A stretch of DNA of 64,000 bases from Treponema primitia ZAS-2 (lineage in GTDB: Bacteria; Spirochaetota; Spirochaetia; Treponematales; Breznakiellaceae): contig NC_015578.1 in NCBI RefSeq assembly GCF_000214375.1, positions 496,001-560,000 of the forward strand. Direction: 5' to 3'. How positions within the stretch are numbered: position 1 is the stretch's first letter; each line of letters opens with the position of its first letter. The notes under the pieces are model-generated. The model did no database searches and was not told the DNA's origin. It worked only from the letters and a program-made list of their open reading frames with translations. The translations under genes and the position numbers were made by a program. This document shows positions 44,307 to 53,929 of this stretch, in pieces.

Positions 44307-44581
44307 ATTATGCCCCAAATGAACCGATTTCCGGCAAATTACCTTCCGGGTCGGCTGCATATAATTTCTTCTCTAAATCCTCAAAATGTTTTTATCATCT
44401 ATATTTTATTTTGTCTACTAGCACGAAGCCGCTTGGCATAATTTTTCTGAAGAATTTATATTGCATTTCACATAATTAGTGTTAGGCGAAATGTAAACCA
44501 GGTAATTACACTTCTTTAGCTGCATTTGTTTATCTTTCCCTGCATAAACGTAATTGTATTTCTATTGTTTTTGATTCATCT

Positions 44582-44752
44582 TTACTTTTGTATGTTTTTT
44601 GCCATTTCAATGTAACATAAATAGCCACCCACATACTCTAAGGCAATCAAAGCACTTGCTCCTGCACATCCAGCATGAACAATGGATTTTCCCCTTAGCA
44701 AAACGGCCGTTTTGCTAAGGGGACCAGGCGCGGACATATTCTCCGCTTCCAT
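44582..44752 (-). CDS. Small unrecognised ORF downstream of the fecB-like gene
   Basis: 56 residues from ATG 44752 (or 44737). It is open in the same frame as the fecB-like gene and starts right after that gene's TAG. The sequence (ENMSAPGPLSKTAVLL, then GKSIVHAGCAGASALIALEY) looks like real protein but the family is not recognised. A perfect 32-bp palindrome (44691-44722) encodes residues ~12-21. No clear ribosome site. It could be a 3' remnant of a larger gene whose front was lost at the fecB end. From 44361 to 44581 nothing else is seen: AT-rich, no gene. Confidence 0.35.
   Translation of the reverse strand: MEAENMSAPGPLSKTAVLLRGKSIVHAGCAGASALIALEYVGGYLCYIEMAKNIQK
44691..44722. repeat. 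Perfect 32-bp palindrome
   Basis: CCCCTTAGCAAAACGG followed directly by its exact reverse complement. No loop and no T-tract, so it is not a classic terminator; cruciform or protein site possible. Confidence 0.8.
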
Positions 44753-44785
44753 ACCGCCGGTATTTATAGTAAGTGTTTTTGAACC

Positions 44786-45907
44786 CTATCTGGTCATAGC
44801 TGTGCTGGCATCACCGGCAAGTACGGTGTCAATTTCCGCAGCGGGGATGTCGTAGTTATAGAAATGGTTGAAGAAATATTTCACGACTTCTCCCATATTT
44901 ATATCAGTAAAACGATCCGGGTACATTTTGGTTCCCATCCAGAGGGGCAGCATGGCTCCTTCGCCGGAGCGGACTGACCAAAGGTAAATGCCATAAGGAC
45001 AGACATAGACCCGGCCATTTTTTACTGCGGAAACAGTTTGCAGCGCGGGGTCCTTTAGCACTGCTGCGGCGCCGGTCTGGTTACTTGTCATGATAACCTG
45101 GGGATCCCATTGAACTATCTGTTCAGCGTCTACGGTCAGGGAATTTCCCGCTGCGCCTCCCAGGTAATTTTTTGCAGTGTTGATGCCTCCGGCGGCTTCG
45201 ATATATTCATTGCTGATGTCCCTGCCGTTAGTGGTCGCATAGGCGTTGGCTGAATAAAAAATAGACAAAAAGCGGACTTTTTCAGTATCCGTGATGCCGG
45301 CGGTTTTGTCCCGCGCAGCTTTGATGTTTCCCTGATAATAGGTAACAAATTCGGCGGCCCGTTTTGCGGCATCCTCTCCCAAAATATCCCCGACAATCTG
45401 AAAGGACTGGCAAAGGCCGGCTACATCGGCAACATTATTGATAGGAACAAAGGCAACTCCTGCTTTCCGCAGTTGTTCTTTTTGTTCAGCTGAAAAGATG
45501 GTCCCCGGGCCGTAGGCTACCTGGGTTTCCGAGGCGATAAGCTCCTCTACTGAAGTGGCGTTGAAATTTCCGCTGTTACTTTGGATGTAATCGGGAAATA
45601 CCTTTTTGAAATAGCTGTTGATGTTCTGAGTGGCTGCCGCACTGATTTTACCGCTTCCGGCGCTTACTACCTGAGTTATCTGGGCAAATGCACCAATCAC
45701 GGGCCCGGCTTTTGTTACTTCCCAGGGTATTTCAACTTCCTGGCCTTCTGAATCCTTTACCACCCGCACCTCAGGGTGGCTGTTGTTTTGACTTGGCGAA
45801 ACGTCTTCTTGTCCCTTCGCATACAGGGAAAACGGTCCGGCGCAGATGAAAATCCCCAATAGGGATACCGCAAAGAGCAAAGGGTTTGTTCTTTGTAAAT
45901 TTTTCAT
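44786..45907 (-). CDS. Iron-chelate/cobalamin-type ABC substrate-binding protein
   Basis: 373 residues with a Sec signal (LLFAVSLLGIFICAGPFSLYA). Periplasmic binding protein type 2 (FecB/BtuF) features: VGAFAQ-like first lobe, VEELIASETQVAYGP, KAGVAFVPINNVADV, EYIEAAGGINTAKNYLGG, and QWDPQVIMTSNQ; long backbone helix ~190-215. It should hand a siderophore, heme or corrinoid to the permease encoded upstream. The ATPase gene ends 65 nt before its start, so all three are one operon. The absence of metabolite-specific motifs leaves the ligand open. Confidence 0.85.
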   Translation of the reverse strand: MKNLQRTNPLLFAVSLLGIFICAGPFSLYAKGQEDVSPSQNNSHPEVRVVKDSEGQEVEIPWEVTKAGPVIGAFAQITQVVSAGSGKISAAATQNINSYFKKVFPDYIQSNSGNFNATSVEELIASETQVAYGPGTIFSAEQKEQLRKAGVAFVPINNVADVAGLCQSFQIVGDILGEDAAKRAAEFVTYYQGNIKAARDKTAGITDTEKVRFLSIFYSANAYATTNGRDISNEYIEAAGGINTAKNYLGGAAGNSLTVDAEQIVQWDPQVIMTSNQTGAAAVLKDPALQTVSAVKNGRVYVCPYGIYLWSVRSGEGAMLPLWMGTKMYPDRFTDINMGEVVKYFFNHFYNYDIPAAEIDTVLAGDASTAMTR

Positions 45908-45972
45908 GGCATACTCCTTGAAACCTGGCTCAGACCTCCAATTGGCCTGTAGCCGTAACTATGTAATACCCG

Positions 45973-46749
45973 CTATAAAAGGGGCTGGCATACTGCGAGA
46001 TTTTTTCCTTCGTAGGAAACTTCGGTTAGAGCAACCGGAACCCCATAGGCTTCTTCAAGATTCTTTTTTGTGAGGAGTTCCCGGGCCGGGCCACAGAAGG
46101 CTTCGCCGTCTCTTTTCAACAATGCAACCCGTGCATTCAGCATCAGCGCTTGTTCCGGGTAATGGGTGGTCATGATGATTCCCAAACGGCCTGCCGCAAG
46201 ATTGATAATCTGTTTCAGCACCAGCGCTTGATTGCCGAAGTCCAGGCTGTTTGTCGGCTCGTCCATCATAAGAAAAGACGGCTCCTGGGCAAGGGCGCGG
46301 GCGATAAGAACCATCTGCCGTTCACCGCCTGAAAGTTCAGTGTACATCCGGTCGCGCAGATGGATAATTCCCAGTTTGCGCATCAGAGCTTCCGCTATCT
46401 CCAAATCATCCATACCCGGTTGGTTGAAAGGTCCCAGATGAACAACCCGGCCCATAAGGATAATATCCAAAACCCGGAATGCAAACGAGGGTGTCTGATT
46501 TTGAGGCACATAGCCTACATAGCGGGCAAAATCCCCGGCCTTTAATGATGATGAAGGTTTACCGTCTATGGTAATACTTCCGCCAAGCAGGGGTAAAAAC
46601 CCCAGAATAGTTTTAAACAGCGTTGTTTTGCCAATGCCATTGGGACCGAGAAGACAAAAAATTTCTCCCGCAGAAATCTGTGCGGAAAAATTTTTAAGAA
46701 TAATTTTTTTGCCGTATCCGCAGGCTACCTGCTGTAATTCGATTTCCAT
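45973..46749 (-). CDS. Iron-chelate ABC transporter ATP-binding protein
   Basis: 258 residues from ATG 46749, one base after the permease stop; longer frames upstream run inside the permease gene. Walker A GPNGIGKTTLF (~37), signature ELSGGERQMVLIARALAQ (~137), Walker B FLMMDEPTNSLD and H-loop MTTHYPEQAL. FecE/BtuD family. It powers the FecCD-type permease. Confidence 0.93.
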   Translation of the reverse strand: MEIELQQVACGYGKKIILKNFSAQISAGEIFCLLGPNGIGKTTLFKTILGFLPLLGGSITIDGKPSSSLKAGDFARYVGYVPQNQTPSFAFRVLDIILMGRVVHLGPFNQPGMDDLEIAEALMRKLGIIHLRDRMYTELSGGERQMVLIARALAQEPSFLMMDEPTNSLDFGNQALVLKQIINLAAGRLGIIMTTHYPEQALMLNARVALLKRDGEAFCGPARELLTKKNLEEAYGVPVALTEVSYEGKNLAVCQPLL

Positions 46750-46750
46750 C

Positions 46751-47791
46751 TTAAAGCCACTCTTTTTTGCCGCAGAATAACATATACAAAAACAGCGGCG
46801 CTCCGATGAACGAAACCAGTACACCTACCGGCAGTTCTCCGGGAATCAGCGCCCTGGCACAATTATCTACAAGCAACATAAAAAGTGCGCCGCCCAAAAG
46901 ACTGACCGGAAACAAGGCCTGGTTATTAGGCCCCACAAGAAGCCGTGCAATATGGGGAATGATAAGCCCAACCCACGAGATAATCCCACAGAGACTTACC
47001 GAAGCAGCGGTAAGCAGCGTAGACGCGAGTATCACTACCGTTCGTACCTGCCGGGTATTGACTCCCATGGAACGAGCTTCTTCATCACTAAATGAAAGGA
47101 TGTTGATTTTCCATCGCAGAAGGAACAGAACCGTCCCTGCCACAAGCAGTACGCCAAGCATGATCAGCACATTCTTGTTGTTTCCTGATCGGGCAAAACT
47201 CCCCATAAGCCAAAAGGTGATTTCAGGCAACTTGTTGTCCGCATCTGCAACATATTTTGTAAACGAAATAACCGATGAAAAAAGCGCATTCATAATCGTG
47301 CCCGTAAGAATAAGTATTACCGTAGAATTCCTGCCTTTTCCGGCAAATTGGGTAAGCGAAAGCACGGCTGCTACTGTAATAAGCCCAAAAATAAATGCGA
47401 AGCTTTGAATGACTACCGATGGCAGGCTGAAAAGAATGCCCAGTGCTGCGCCGAATCCCGCGCCGCTGGTAACCCCAAGCACGCCGGGCGAAACCAGGGG
47501 GTCTTTAAAAAGACTCTGGTAAGCCGCACCGGAAAGGGAAAGGGCGGCGCCAACCAGCATGGCAAGAAAAATCCGGGGAAGGCGTATGATAAAAATGATG
47601 TTATCCGCCTGAGGAACCGGATCCTTGCCGGTAAGACGGGCGCGGAACACCTTTAATAGCATGGCTGGCGAAAGGTTGAAACGACCCACAAGCAGGGATC
47701 CCAGGGCCGCCAAAACCAACAGCCCTGTCAGGCTTAGAAGAACCGCATTTTCTCGCCGGGAAAGAGGTATTTTCAGTCCTTGCTTTTGCAT
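46751..47791 (-). CDS. FecCD-family ABC permease
   Basis: 346 residues from ATG 47791 (the frame extends to 47869, but that overlaps the promoter). About ten helices with family blocks RLPRIFLAMLVGAALSLSGAAYQSLFKDPLVSPGVLGVTSGAGFGA, FWLMGSFARS, and the C-terminal GIISWVGLIIPHIARLLVGPNNQALFPVSLLGGALFM coupling region. Forms a homodimeric pore for a metal chelate or corrinoid. First gene of the operon. Confidence 0.93.
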   Translation of the reverse strand: MQKQGLKIPLSRRENAVLLSLTGLLVLAALGSLLVGRFNLSPAMLLKVFRARLTGKDPVPQADNIIFIIRLPRIFLAMLVGAALSLSGAAYQSLFKDPLVSPGVLGVTSGAGFGAALGILFSLPSVVIQSFAFIFGLITVAAVLSLTQFAGKGRNSTVILILTGTIMNALFSSVISFTKYVADADNKLPEITFWLMGSFARSGNNKNVLIMLGVLLVAGTVLFLLRWKINILSFSDEEARSMGVNTRQVRTVVILASTLLTAASVSLCGIISWVGLIIPHIARLLVGPNNQALFPVSLLGGALFMLLVDNCARALIPGELPVGVLVSFIGAPLFLYMLFCGKKEWL

Positions 47792-47840
47792 AGCCAAACA
47801 ATAGAACGAAACTGAATAATAGTCAATAAAACCAAACAAT

Positions 47841-47869
47841 AGTATAAAATGTATCGGTCCTACTATCAA
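47841..47869 (-). promoter_or_regulatory. Promoter of the fec-type operon
   Basis: TTGATA (47864-47869), exact 17-nt spacer, TATACT (47841-47846). The leader is about 40 nt. A GATAATTAT motif at about 47920-47930 upstream resembles half of a Fur site. Confidence 0.7.
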
Positions 47870-47973
47870 AATCCACCATATGTCATAGAATGCATCGGTT
47901 TCTTTATGTGTTGATAATTATACCACACGTATATTAAGGTATCATATGATAGGTCATCTCATTTAAGTTTGGA

Positions 47974-48018
47974 TTGGGTAAATAGTTCACATGGTGTGAA
48001 TTATTTACCCAATTTTTT
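47974..48018 (+). terminator. Orphan strong terminator upstream of the fec operon
   Basis: TTGGGTAAATA-TTCAC pairs with GTGAA-TATTTACCCAA (47974-48012) and is followed by T6 (48013-48018), plus strand. No plus-strand gene precedes it, so it may close a small RNA from 47870-47973. From 48019 to 48264 no gene is seen, only AT-rich sequence before the TolC start. Confidence 0.7.
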
Positions 48019-48264
48019 CATCCTTTATCTTGCTTTATCCTATTAGGAGCTGTCCCGTATAAGTTCCGGCATAAGTTGCCACCTGCTCTGGCTTCGATCC
48101 TGTTCTGAGCGGTATTGCTATCTGGAAATTTCTGCTTTCTATGGTTGTTTCACCGCAATTATTTTTTTTATCCCATAATTTACTATGTTGGTACGGTTGT
48201 TGCTACATTATTGTAATATGACTAAAGACGATATATAATCGTGCTCTATAATTAGGAGATAATA

Positions 48265-49602
48265 TTGAAGCGGATAGTGGCGCGTATTACGTTTTTTCTG
48301 GTTTTCTGCGGCGTTTTAGCTGCGGAACCGGTGGAACCAGTAGCTTCCCTTACCCTCGAAGAGGCGCTTGATGCAGCCCTTAAAAACAACGTGGATTTGC
48401 AGAAAAGCCAACTTGCGGCATATCAATCTCTGCGTGAAAAGAACAATGGGTGGAATATGTTTTTGCCCTCCGTGTCCGCATCCCTGGGAATTGCGAATAC
48501 CCATCCCATGCAACCTGCCGGGGATCCCACTAACTCCTGGAGCGCCGGCGCATCCGTAAGTTTGCAGCTTTCTGCGGCAATACCGGCGAATATAAAACTG
48601 CTTGATTACAAAGCAGTGGCCGCAGAAGCGGCCTATGATAATACCAGGCGGACACTGGTCACTCAAGTGTCTACAAGCTTTTACAGCCTGCTTGCGGAGA
48701 ATATGAATCTTGAAATCCTGCAGAACGATATGGAGCTTAAAAAGCAGCAATACGAACAGACAAACAAAAATTATCAAAACGGCCTGGCCTCGGAGCTTGA
48801 AATGCTCAACGCCATGTACGCATATCAAATTGCAGGCCCGACGCTGAACGATGCAGCTGTCAAATATGAGCAAAATCGTGCCGCTTTTTTACTACTAATC
48901 GGGCTTGACGCCTCCGGCGGAGGTACCGGCGCCATGGAACTCGAAGGTCTTATTGAGGTAAAGCTGCTCGACCTTCCCCCGGTAGGGGAACTGACTGCGC
49001 GGTACCGCGAGAACCGGTATGACGTGCGCTCCCAGGCCCTTACCCTTGAACAGGCAAAGCTCGGTGCGCAAATCGGATCGGTAAACAGGGCGCCCAGCAT
49101 CAGTTTTTCTGAAAGCATAAGTTTAAGCCCGCCCCAAAACGCGGGGTTCACCTTCGACGATCCCAGCTCATCGGGCAGGTTTTCACTTTCAGTTTCGATT
49201 CCAATTTCATCGTGGATTCCCGGCTCATCCCAATCCCTGAATGCGAAGACCCTGAAAGAAAACGCCGCCCAAACAGAATCATCCCTGGACACGGTGCGGA
49301 AAAACGCAGCCCAGGATATTCAAAAAAAAGTAGATGAGATCGGACGGATCCGTGAGAATCTGGAGTCCGCCACCCTCAATTTAAGGATTACTTCCAGGGC
49401 ATACGAACTTTCGGAGCAGGGTTACCGCGGGGGCCTGGTGAGCCAGACGGATTTGCAGAATGCCAACAAAAACATGGTAAACGCGAAACAAACGCTTCTT
49501 AATACGAATACCAGTTATTTAGCCGCAGTGTACAATTTGGCTGCGGCCCTGGGGCTTGATATTGCCGAAGTATATACATTGTACGCACAGGGGAACATAT
49601 GA
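48265..49602 (+). CDS. TolC-family outer-membrane efflux protein
   Basis: 445 residues. It starts at TTG 48265 with AGGAG six nt upstream. Signal peptide ARITFFLVFCGVLAAEP. Two OEP domains: LTLEEALDAALKNNVDLQKSQLAAYQS with SLQLSAAIPANIKLLDYKA, and the second half YDVRSQALTLEQAKLGAQIGSVNRAPSISFSESIS, with long coiled helices. It makes the outer-membrane channel of the pump encoded by the next two genes; its stop overlaps the adaptor start by 4 nt. Confidence 0.9.
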   Translation: MKRIVARITFFLVFCGVLAAEPVEPVASLTLEEALDAALKNNVDLQKSQLAAYQSLREKNNGWNMFLPSVSASLGIANTHPMQPAGDPTNSWSAGASVSLQLSAAIPANIKLLDYKAVAAEAAYDNTRRTLVTQVSTSFYSLLAENMNLEILQNDMELKKQQYEQTNKNYQNGLASELEMLNAMYAYQIAGPTLNDAAVKYEQNRAAFLLLIGLDASGGGTGAMELEGLIEVKLLDLPPVGELTARYRENRYDVRSQALTLEQAKLGAQIGSVNRAPSISFSESISLSPPQNAGFTFDDPSSSGRFSLSVSIPISSWIPGSSQSLNAKTLKENAAQTESSLDTVRKNAAQDIQKKVDEIGRIRENLESATLNLRITSRAYELSEQGYRGGLVSQTDLQNANKNMVNAKQTLLNTNTSYLAAVYNLAAALGLDIAEVYTLYAQGNI

Positions 49603-50717
49603 TTAAAGGGGATGTGATCGCAAAAGTTATTGTAATTGTACTTATTGCGGCATTTTTGGGGATTGCGGCGTTTAATATGCTTGCACCGAAAGCTTCGCCG
49701 GCTATGGGTAATGCTCCTGCGGGTATGCCCCCGGGTGGGAACGCTCCGGCAAGCGGGCAGAGGGCTGCGCAGGGCGGGCAGGGCGGCGGGCAATCAGGGG
49801 GTCCAGCGGGGAGTACTGCGGGAAACACCGCTGGAAGTACCGCCGCCGGAAGTACCGCGGGGAACTCGGCAGGGGGTTCCGGGGGGCGTCCTGCTGCGGG
49901 CAGGCCGGCTGCCAATGCTATTACCGTCTTGGCAAAAACACTGCAACCGGAAACTATCAGGCAGGTTGTTAAGCTTAACGGCGATGTATCTTCCCAGTCG
50001 GAAGTCAACGTAATGCCGGATACTTCGGGCAAAATAACCCGCATGATAAAAAACCTGGGCGATACGGTGCAGCGCGGCGAAGTTATCGCCTATATCGATC
50101 CTTCCCGGGCCGGACAATCCTATTCGGAAAATCCGGTTACCTCTCCGGTGGCGGGTACGATTTCCAGCCTGCCTGTTACTACCGGAAGCACTGTTTCGTC
50201 GGCCACGGTGGTCGCGGTGGTCGGTTCCCTGGACAATCTTAAAATTACGATTTATGTTGCAGAGAAATACAGCGCCTATCTGCGGAGGGGGCTCCCGGCC
50301 ATTGTTTCCTTCACCTTCGCACCGGATGAAGAATTCGCAGCATCCGTATCGTCTATCAGCCCGGTGGTCAACAATAAAAACCGTACCATCGAAACAACCT
50401 TGCTTCTGGACAAACGGGACGGGCGGATTAAGCAGGGAATGTTTGCGTCAGTGTATTTGGTTATCCGCGAGGAAAATCGATCCCTGGTTATTCCCCGGGC
50501 CGCAGTAAAAAATTATAACGGCGATCCGACAGTATATATAATAGATGAAAATAACCTTGCCCGGCGTGTTCCTATTAGCCTGGGATTAACCAACGATTCG
50601 GACGCCCAGGTTATTTCAGGGCTAAAGGCAGGGGACCGGGTTATTACAGCCGGTTCGGTCACCGACGGTTCCCCGGTGCGTATTGCCGCCGCAGGGCTTT
50701 CCTCAAATACAGATTAG
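49599..50717 (+). CDS. RND efflux periplasmic adaptor (membrane-fusion protein)
   Basis: 372 residues. One N-terminal transmembrane anchor (residues ~5-27) is followed by a long Gly/Ala/Ser/Pro linker at ~32-105 (GNTAGSTAAGSTAGNSAGG), much longer than usual and built of a degenerate DNA repeat. The HlyD-type lipoyl and barrel region follows: VKLNGDVSSQSEVNVMPDTSGKITRMIKNLGDTVQRGEVIAYIDPS, and the beta-barrel RGLPAIVSFTFAPDEEFAASVSSISPVVNNKNRT. It bridges the RND pump and the TolC channel. Coupled to tolC by ATGA, 9 nt before the pump gene. Confidence 0.9.
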   Translation: MIKGDVIAKVIVIVLIAAFLGIAAFNMLAPKASPAMGNAPAGMPPGGNAPASGQRAAQGGQGGGQSGGPAGSTAGNTAGSTAAGSTAGNSAGGSGGRPAAGRPAANAITVLAKTLQPETIRQVVKLNGDVSSQSEVNVMPDTSGKITRMIKNLGDTVQRGEVIAYIDPSRAGQSYSENPVTSPVAGTISSLPVTTGSTVSSATVVAVVGSLDNLKITIYVAEKYSAYLRRGLPAIVSFTFAPDEEFAASVSSISPVVNNKNRTIETTLLLDKRDGRIKQGMFASVYLVIREENRSLVIPRAAVKNYNGDPTVYIIDENNLARRVPISLGLTNDSDAQVISGLKAGDRVITAGSVTDGSPVRIAAAGLSSNTD

Positions 50718-50726
50718 GGGACTAAT

Positions 50727-53700
50727 ATGGATATTTCTGAACTATCGGTACGTAAACCTGTTACGGTTACTATGCTCTATATCCTGGTGTGCGTTATTGC
50801 TGCAGTGTTTATACCCAGACTCGGTATTGCCCTGTATCCTTCCGTCAGCCCGCCCTATGTGAACGTCATAACCAGTTACAGCAATGTGGGCCCTGAAGAA
50901 ATTGACAAAACCGTAACAAAGCCGATTTTAAATTCCTTGAGGCGTATTGCGGATGTAAAGGCGATTACATCCCGTTCCTCCAGCGGGCGCAGCCAGGTGC
51001 AGCTTGAATTTGGCTACAATAAGGATATGGAAGAGGCGGTTAACGATATTACCGCCGTACTGGCACGTATAACAAACGCCCTGCCCGACGGTTGTGGTGC
51101 CCCCACCATTATGCGTTTCAGCATGAGCGCCATGCCGATTATGCGAATGGCGGTAATGGGAGATCTGAGCCTGGATGAACTGCGGGTCATTTCCGAAGAA
51201 ACCGTGCAGCCCCTGCTGGAGCGGATAGCCGGGGTCGCCTCCGCAGAAATAAATGGCGGGGTTAACAGGGAAATTCGCGTTGACGTGAACAATAACCGCC
51301 TTGAAGCCTACGGCCTGACCCTGCAAACGATTACCGGAGCATTAGCGGCCCGTAATATTCAGACATCCAATGGCACGCTGACCCACGGCACCACGGACTA
51401 CGAAATAATCACCGATGAATATTTTAAGTCCCTGGACGATATACGCAATACCATAATTTCATCCAGTGCAGGTACTGTGGGCATACGCCTTGATGATGTA
51501 GCGGAGGTGTACGAAAGCACGGACAACACCGGGCGGCGGGTGTATATTAACGGCGAGCCGGGTATCTATATCAGTATTACTAATGAGTCGGGTACAAACC
51601 CTTCGACTATTTCAAAGGGCGTGCATGCAATACTTCCTGAAATTGAAGATAATCTCCCCAAAGGGGTAAGTATAACCGTACTGAGTGATGATACATCCCT
51701 CATTGATTCTACGATGGACGAGGTATATTCCTCGGGCATCCAGGGCGCAGTGCTCGCTATGCTGATCATCTTTTTGTTTTTGCGAAACTTCCGCAGCGCC
51801 ATTATCATTGGCATGTCGATCCCGATTTCGATCGTTATCACCCTGATGGTTATGTCGCTTATGGACCTGACCATCAATATGATGACCATGTCGGGGCTGA
51901 TTCTGGGCATGGGCATGACCGTGGACTCCTCGATTGTCATCCTGGAGAACATCAACAAACGGCGGGGCTGGGGTGAAAAATCGGCGGTGGCCGCCATTTT
52001 CGGCAGCCGGAATATGGTGATGGCGATTATCGCGTCCACCGCAACAACGGTGTGCGTATTTGTGCCCATGCTGCTCTATCGCGCAGATCTTGAAATGTAC
52101 GGCATGATGTTTCAGGAATTGATACTGACCGTGGTAGTGTCCCTGATTGTGTCTCTCATCGTATCGGTGACCCTGGTTCCGGCCCTAGCGGGCAGTATTA
52201 TTAAAATTTATACCCGGACTCAAAAACCCCTGCACTTTAAGCCCTTTGTAATAGTCGATACTGTTTTTGCAAAGTTTATCAAGGGTCTTGAAAACGGCTA
52301 CGCAACAGCCCTGAGATTCTGCTTAAAAAACCGTTTGATTGTTCTGGTACTGGTGTTTGCCCTGCTGATTCCGTCAATCCAGCATCTTAGCTCAACAGGC
52401 ATGAACCTGGCACCGTCGTCCCAGGCGGATGACCAGGTAAATATCAACATTTCTTTGCCCGTTGGTACCACCAGCGGACTTGTCCAGCGATACTTATTCG
52501 ATTTTCAGGAAATTATCGTCAGGGAGATCCCCCGGGATGCGTACAACACCATCGTTATCAATAGTGGTGGCAGTAATTCCGGCTCAGTGCAAATTAACCT
52601 GCCTAAATTAAAGAATCAAAAGATTAGCGCCCGGGAAATCCAGGCTACGCTAACTCCCTTTACAACCCAGTGGAGTGATGTGCGGATTACCTTTTCGTCC
52701 GGCCGCGGGCCGGGGGGCATGGGCGGCGGCGGCGTTAATATCAAAGTCATCTCCGACGACACCGCCGCCATGACCCAGGTGTCTAACGAGATTGTAGCCC
52801 TGATTAAAGCAAATGTACCCCAGGCGCTCAATCCCGCAAGCGCCCTTGACTCGGGCAGCCCCCGTTACGAAGTACGTATTGACACTGATACTGCCTCTGC
52901 AGCTGGGGTTAATGTTAATACAATCTCCGGGCTGCTGAAAACTGCTATCACCGGATCGACGGCAACGACCTACCATATTGGGGGCGACGATGTGAGCATC
53001 ATCGTGTCCCTTGCGGAATCGGATTTAGCCGCTCCGGCTGACTTGGGCGCTATTACCATTCAGACCGCCAATGGGCTAATGGCCCTGGATAATTTTATTA
53101 GCTACCAGGAGGGCATATCGCCCCAGCAGATCCAGCGGGAAGAAGGGGTGCGGGTTAACCGCGTAACTGCGAGCCTTGCGCCGGGAGCTATAGCTACGGA
53201 ATTACAGGCCCGGGTCGAACAGCTTATAAACGAAAATATCGTGCTGCCTGATACGGTGAAAATAGAATACCAGGGTGACGCCCGGGACATCCAGCGTTTT
53301 GGCGGCGCATTCCTGGTAGTTATTCTGCTGGCCGTCTTTTTGGTGTTCTGCGTAATGGCAGCGCAGTTTGAATCACTGGTGGATCCCTTTATCATCTTTG
53401 CGTCGATTCCCCTGCTTGCCATAGGGGTCATGGCGGTGTACCAGCTCACCGGGCAAACCATGAGCCTCTATTCCCTGGTGGGCATTGTCGCCCTGGTCGG
53501 CATTGTGGTTAACAATGGTATCGTGTTGGTGGACTTTACTAACCAGTTGGTGGAACGGAAAACCCCGGTTATTGAAGCCTGTATTGAAGCGGGGCGCAAC
53601 CGTCTGCAGCCGATTTTAATGACTACCCTGACTACGGTGCTCGGAATGGTCCCCATCGCGTTTTTCCCCGGTGAAGGCGCAGAAACCATGCAGCCCATAT

Positions 53701-53894
53701 GCTTGACCATAGTAGGGGGCCTCTTATCAGGGGCCTTTATGACACTTTTTGTATCGCCGATTTTGTATTCCCTGCTCAACAAACGGCGTGAAAAGCGCTT
53801 CAATGATCCTGAATCGCTTATGAACCAATTGGAAGAGGTGGACGAGATAAAGGCGAAGAATATAAAGGTGGAATTGACACAAAAGGACACTTAG
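50727..53894 (+). CDS. RND multidrug efflux permease (AcrB/HAE1 type)
   Basis: 1055 residues, full-length RND pump with 12 helices. Family motifs: N-terminal VRKPVTVTMLYILVCVIAAVFIPRL, GVASAEINGG, the TM4 charged region GMGMTVDSSIVILENINKRR (one Asp of the proton relay), and the second-half NGIVLVDFTNQLVERK. The C-terminus has a long helical tail. It exports amphipathic compounds by proton or Na+ antiport with the adaptor and TolC-like protein of the same operon. Ribosome site AGGGGA. Confidence 0.95.
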   Translation: MDISELSVRKPVTVTMLYILVCVIAAVFIPRLGIALYPSVSPPYVNVITSYSNVGPEEIDKTVTKPILNSLRRIADVKAITSRSSSGRSQVQLEFGYNKDMEEAVNDITAVLARITNALPDGCGAPTIMRFSMSAMPIMRMAVMGDLSLDELRVISEETVQPLLERIAGVASAEINGGVNREIRVDVNNNRLEAYGLTLQTITGALAARNIQTSNGTLTHGTTDYEIITDEYFKSLDDIRNTIISSSAGTVGIRLDDVAEVYESTDNTGRRVYINGEPGIYISITNESGTNPSTISKGVHAILPEIEDNLPKGVSITVLSDDTSLIDSTMDEVYSSGIQGAVLAMLIIFLFLRNFRSAIIIGMSIPISIVITLMVMSLMDLTINMMTMSGLILGMGMTVDSSIVILENINKRRGWGEKSAVAAIFGSRNMVMAIIASTATTVCVFVPMLLYRADLEMYGMMFQELILTVVVSLIVSLIVSVTLVPALAGSIIKIYTRTQKPLHFKPFVIVDTVFAKFIKGLENGYATALRFCLKNRLIVLVLVFALLIPSIQHLSSTGMNLAPSSQADDQVNINISLPVGTTSGLVQRYLFDFQEIIVREIPRDAYNTIVINSGGSNSGSVQINLPKLKNQKISAREIQATLTPFTTQWSDVRITFSSGRGPGGMGGGGVNIKVISDDTAAMTQVSNEIVALIKANVPQALNPASALDSGSPRYEVRIDTDTASAAGVNVNTISGLLKTAITGSTATTYHIGGDDVSIIVSLAESDLAAPADLGAITIQTANGLMALDNFISYQEGISPQQIQREEGVRVNRVTASLAPGAIATELQARVEQLINENIVLPDTVKIEYQGDARDIQRFGGAFLVVILLAVFLVFCVMAAQFESLVDPFIIFASIPLLAIGVMAVYQLTGQTMSLYSLVGIVALVGIVVNNGIVLVDFTNQLVERKTPVIEACIEAGRNRLQPILMTTLTTVLGMVPIAFFPGEGAETMQPICLTIVGGLLSGAFMTLFVSPILYSLLNKRREKRFNDPESLMNQLEEVDEIKAKNIKVELTQKDT

Positions 53895-53909
53895 AACCCT
53901 GCCGGGGTT
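53893..53909. terminator. Short hairpin between the RND and rpoD genes
   Basis: GAACCC (53893-53898) and GGGTTC (53904-53909), 5-nt loop, in the 35-nt gap between convergent genes. No T-tract; weak. Confidence 0.35.
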
Positions 53910-53929
53910 CCAAGCAAATCTTGCGGCTA

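Noticed and set aside
46824-47869. Upstream starts for the ABC permease and ATPase genes
   Set aside because: Extensions run through a good promoter (permease) or inside the permease gene (ATPase); internal ATGs fit the families.
47870-48264. Cobalamin or other riboswitch upstream of the fec-type operon
   Set aside because: The mapped leader is only ~40 nt and no B12-box or other known aptamer signature is visible.
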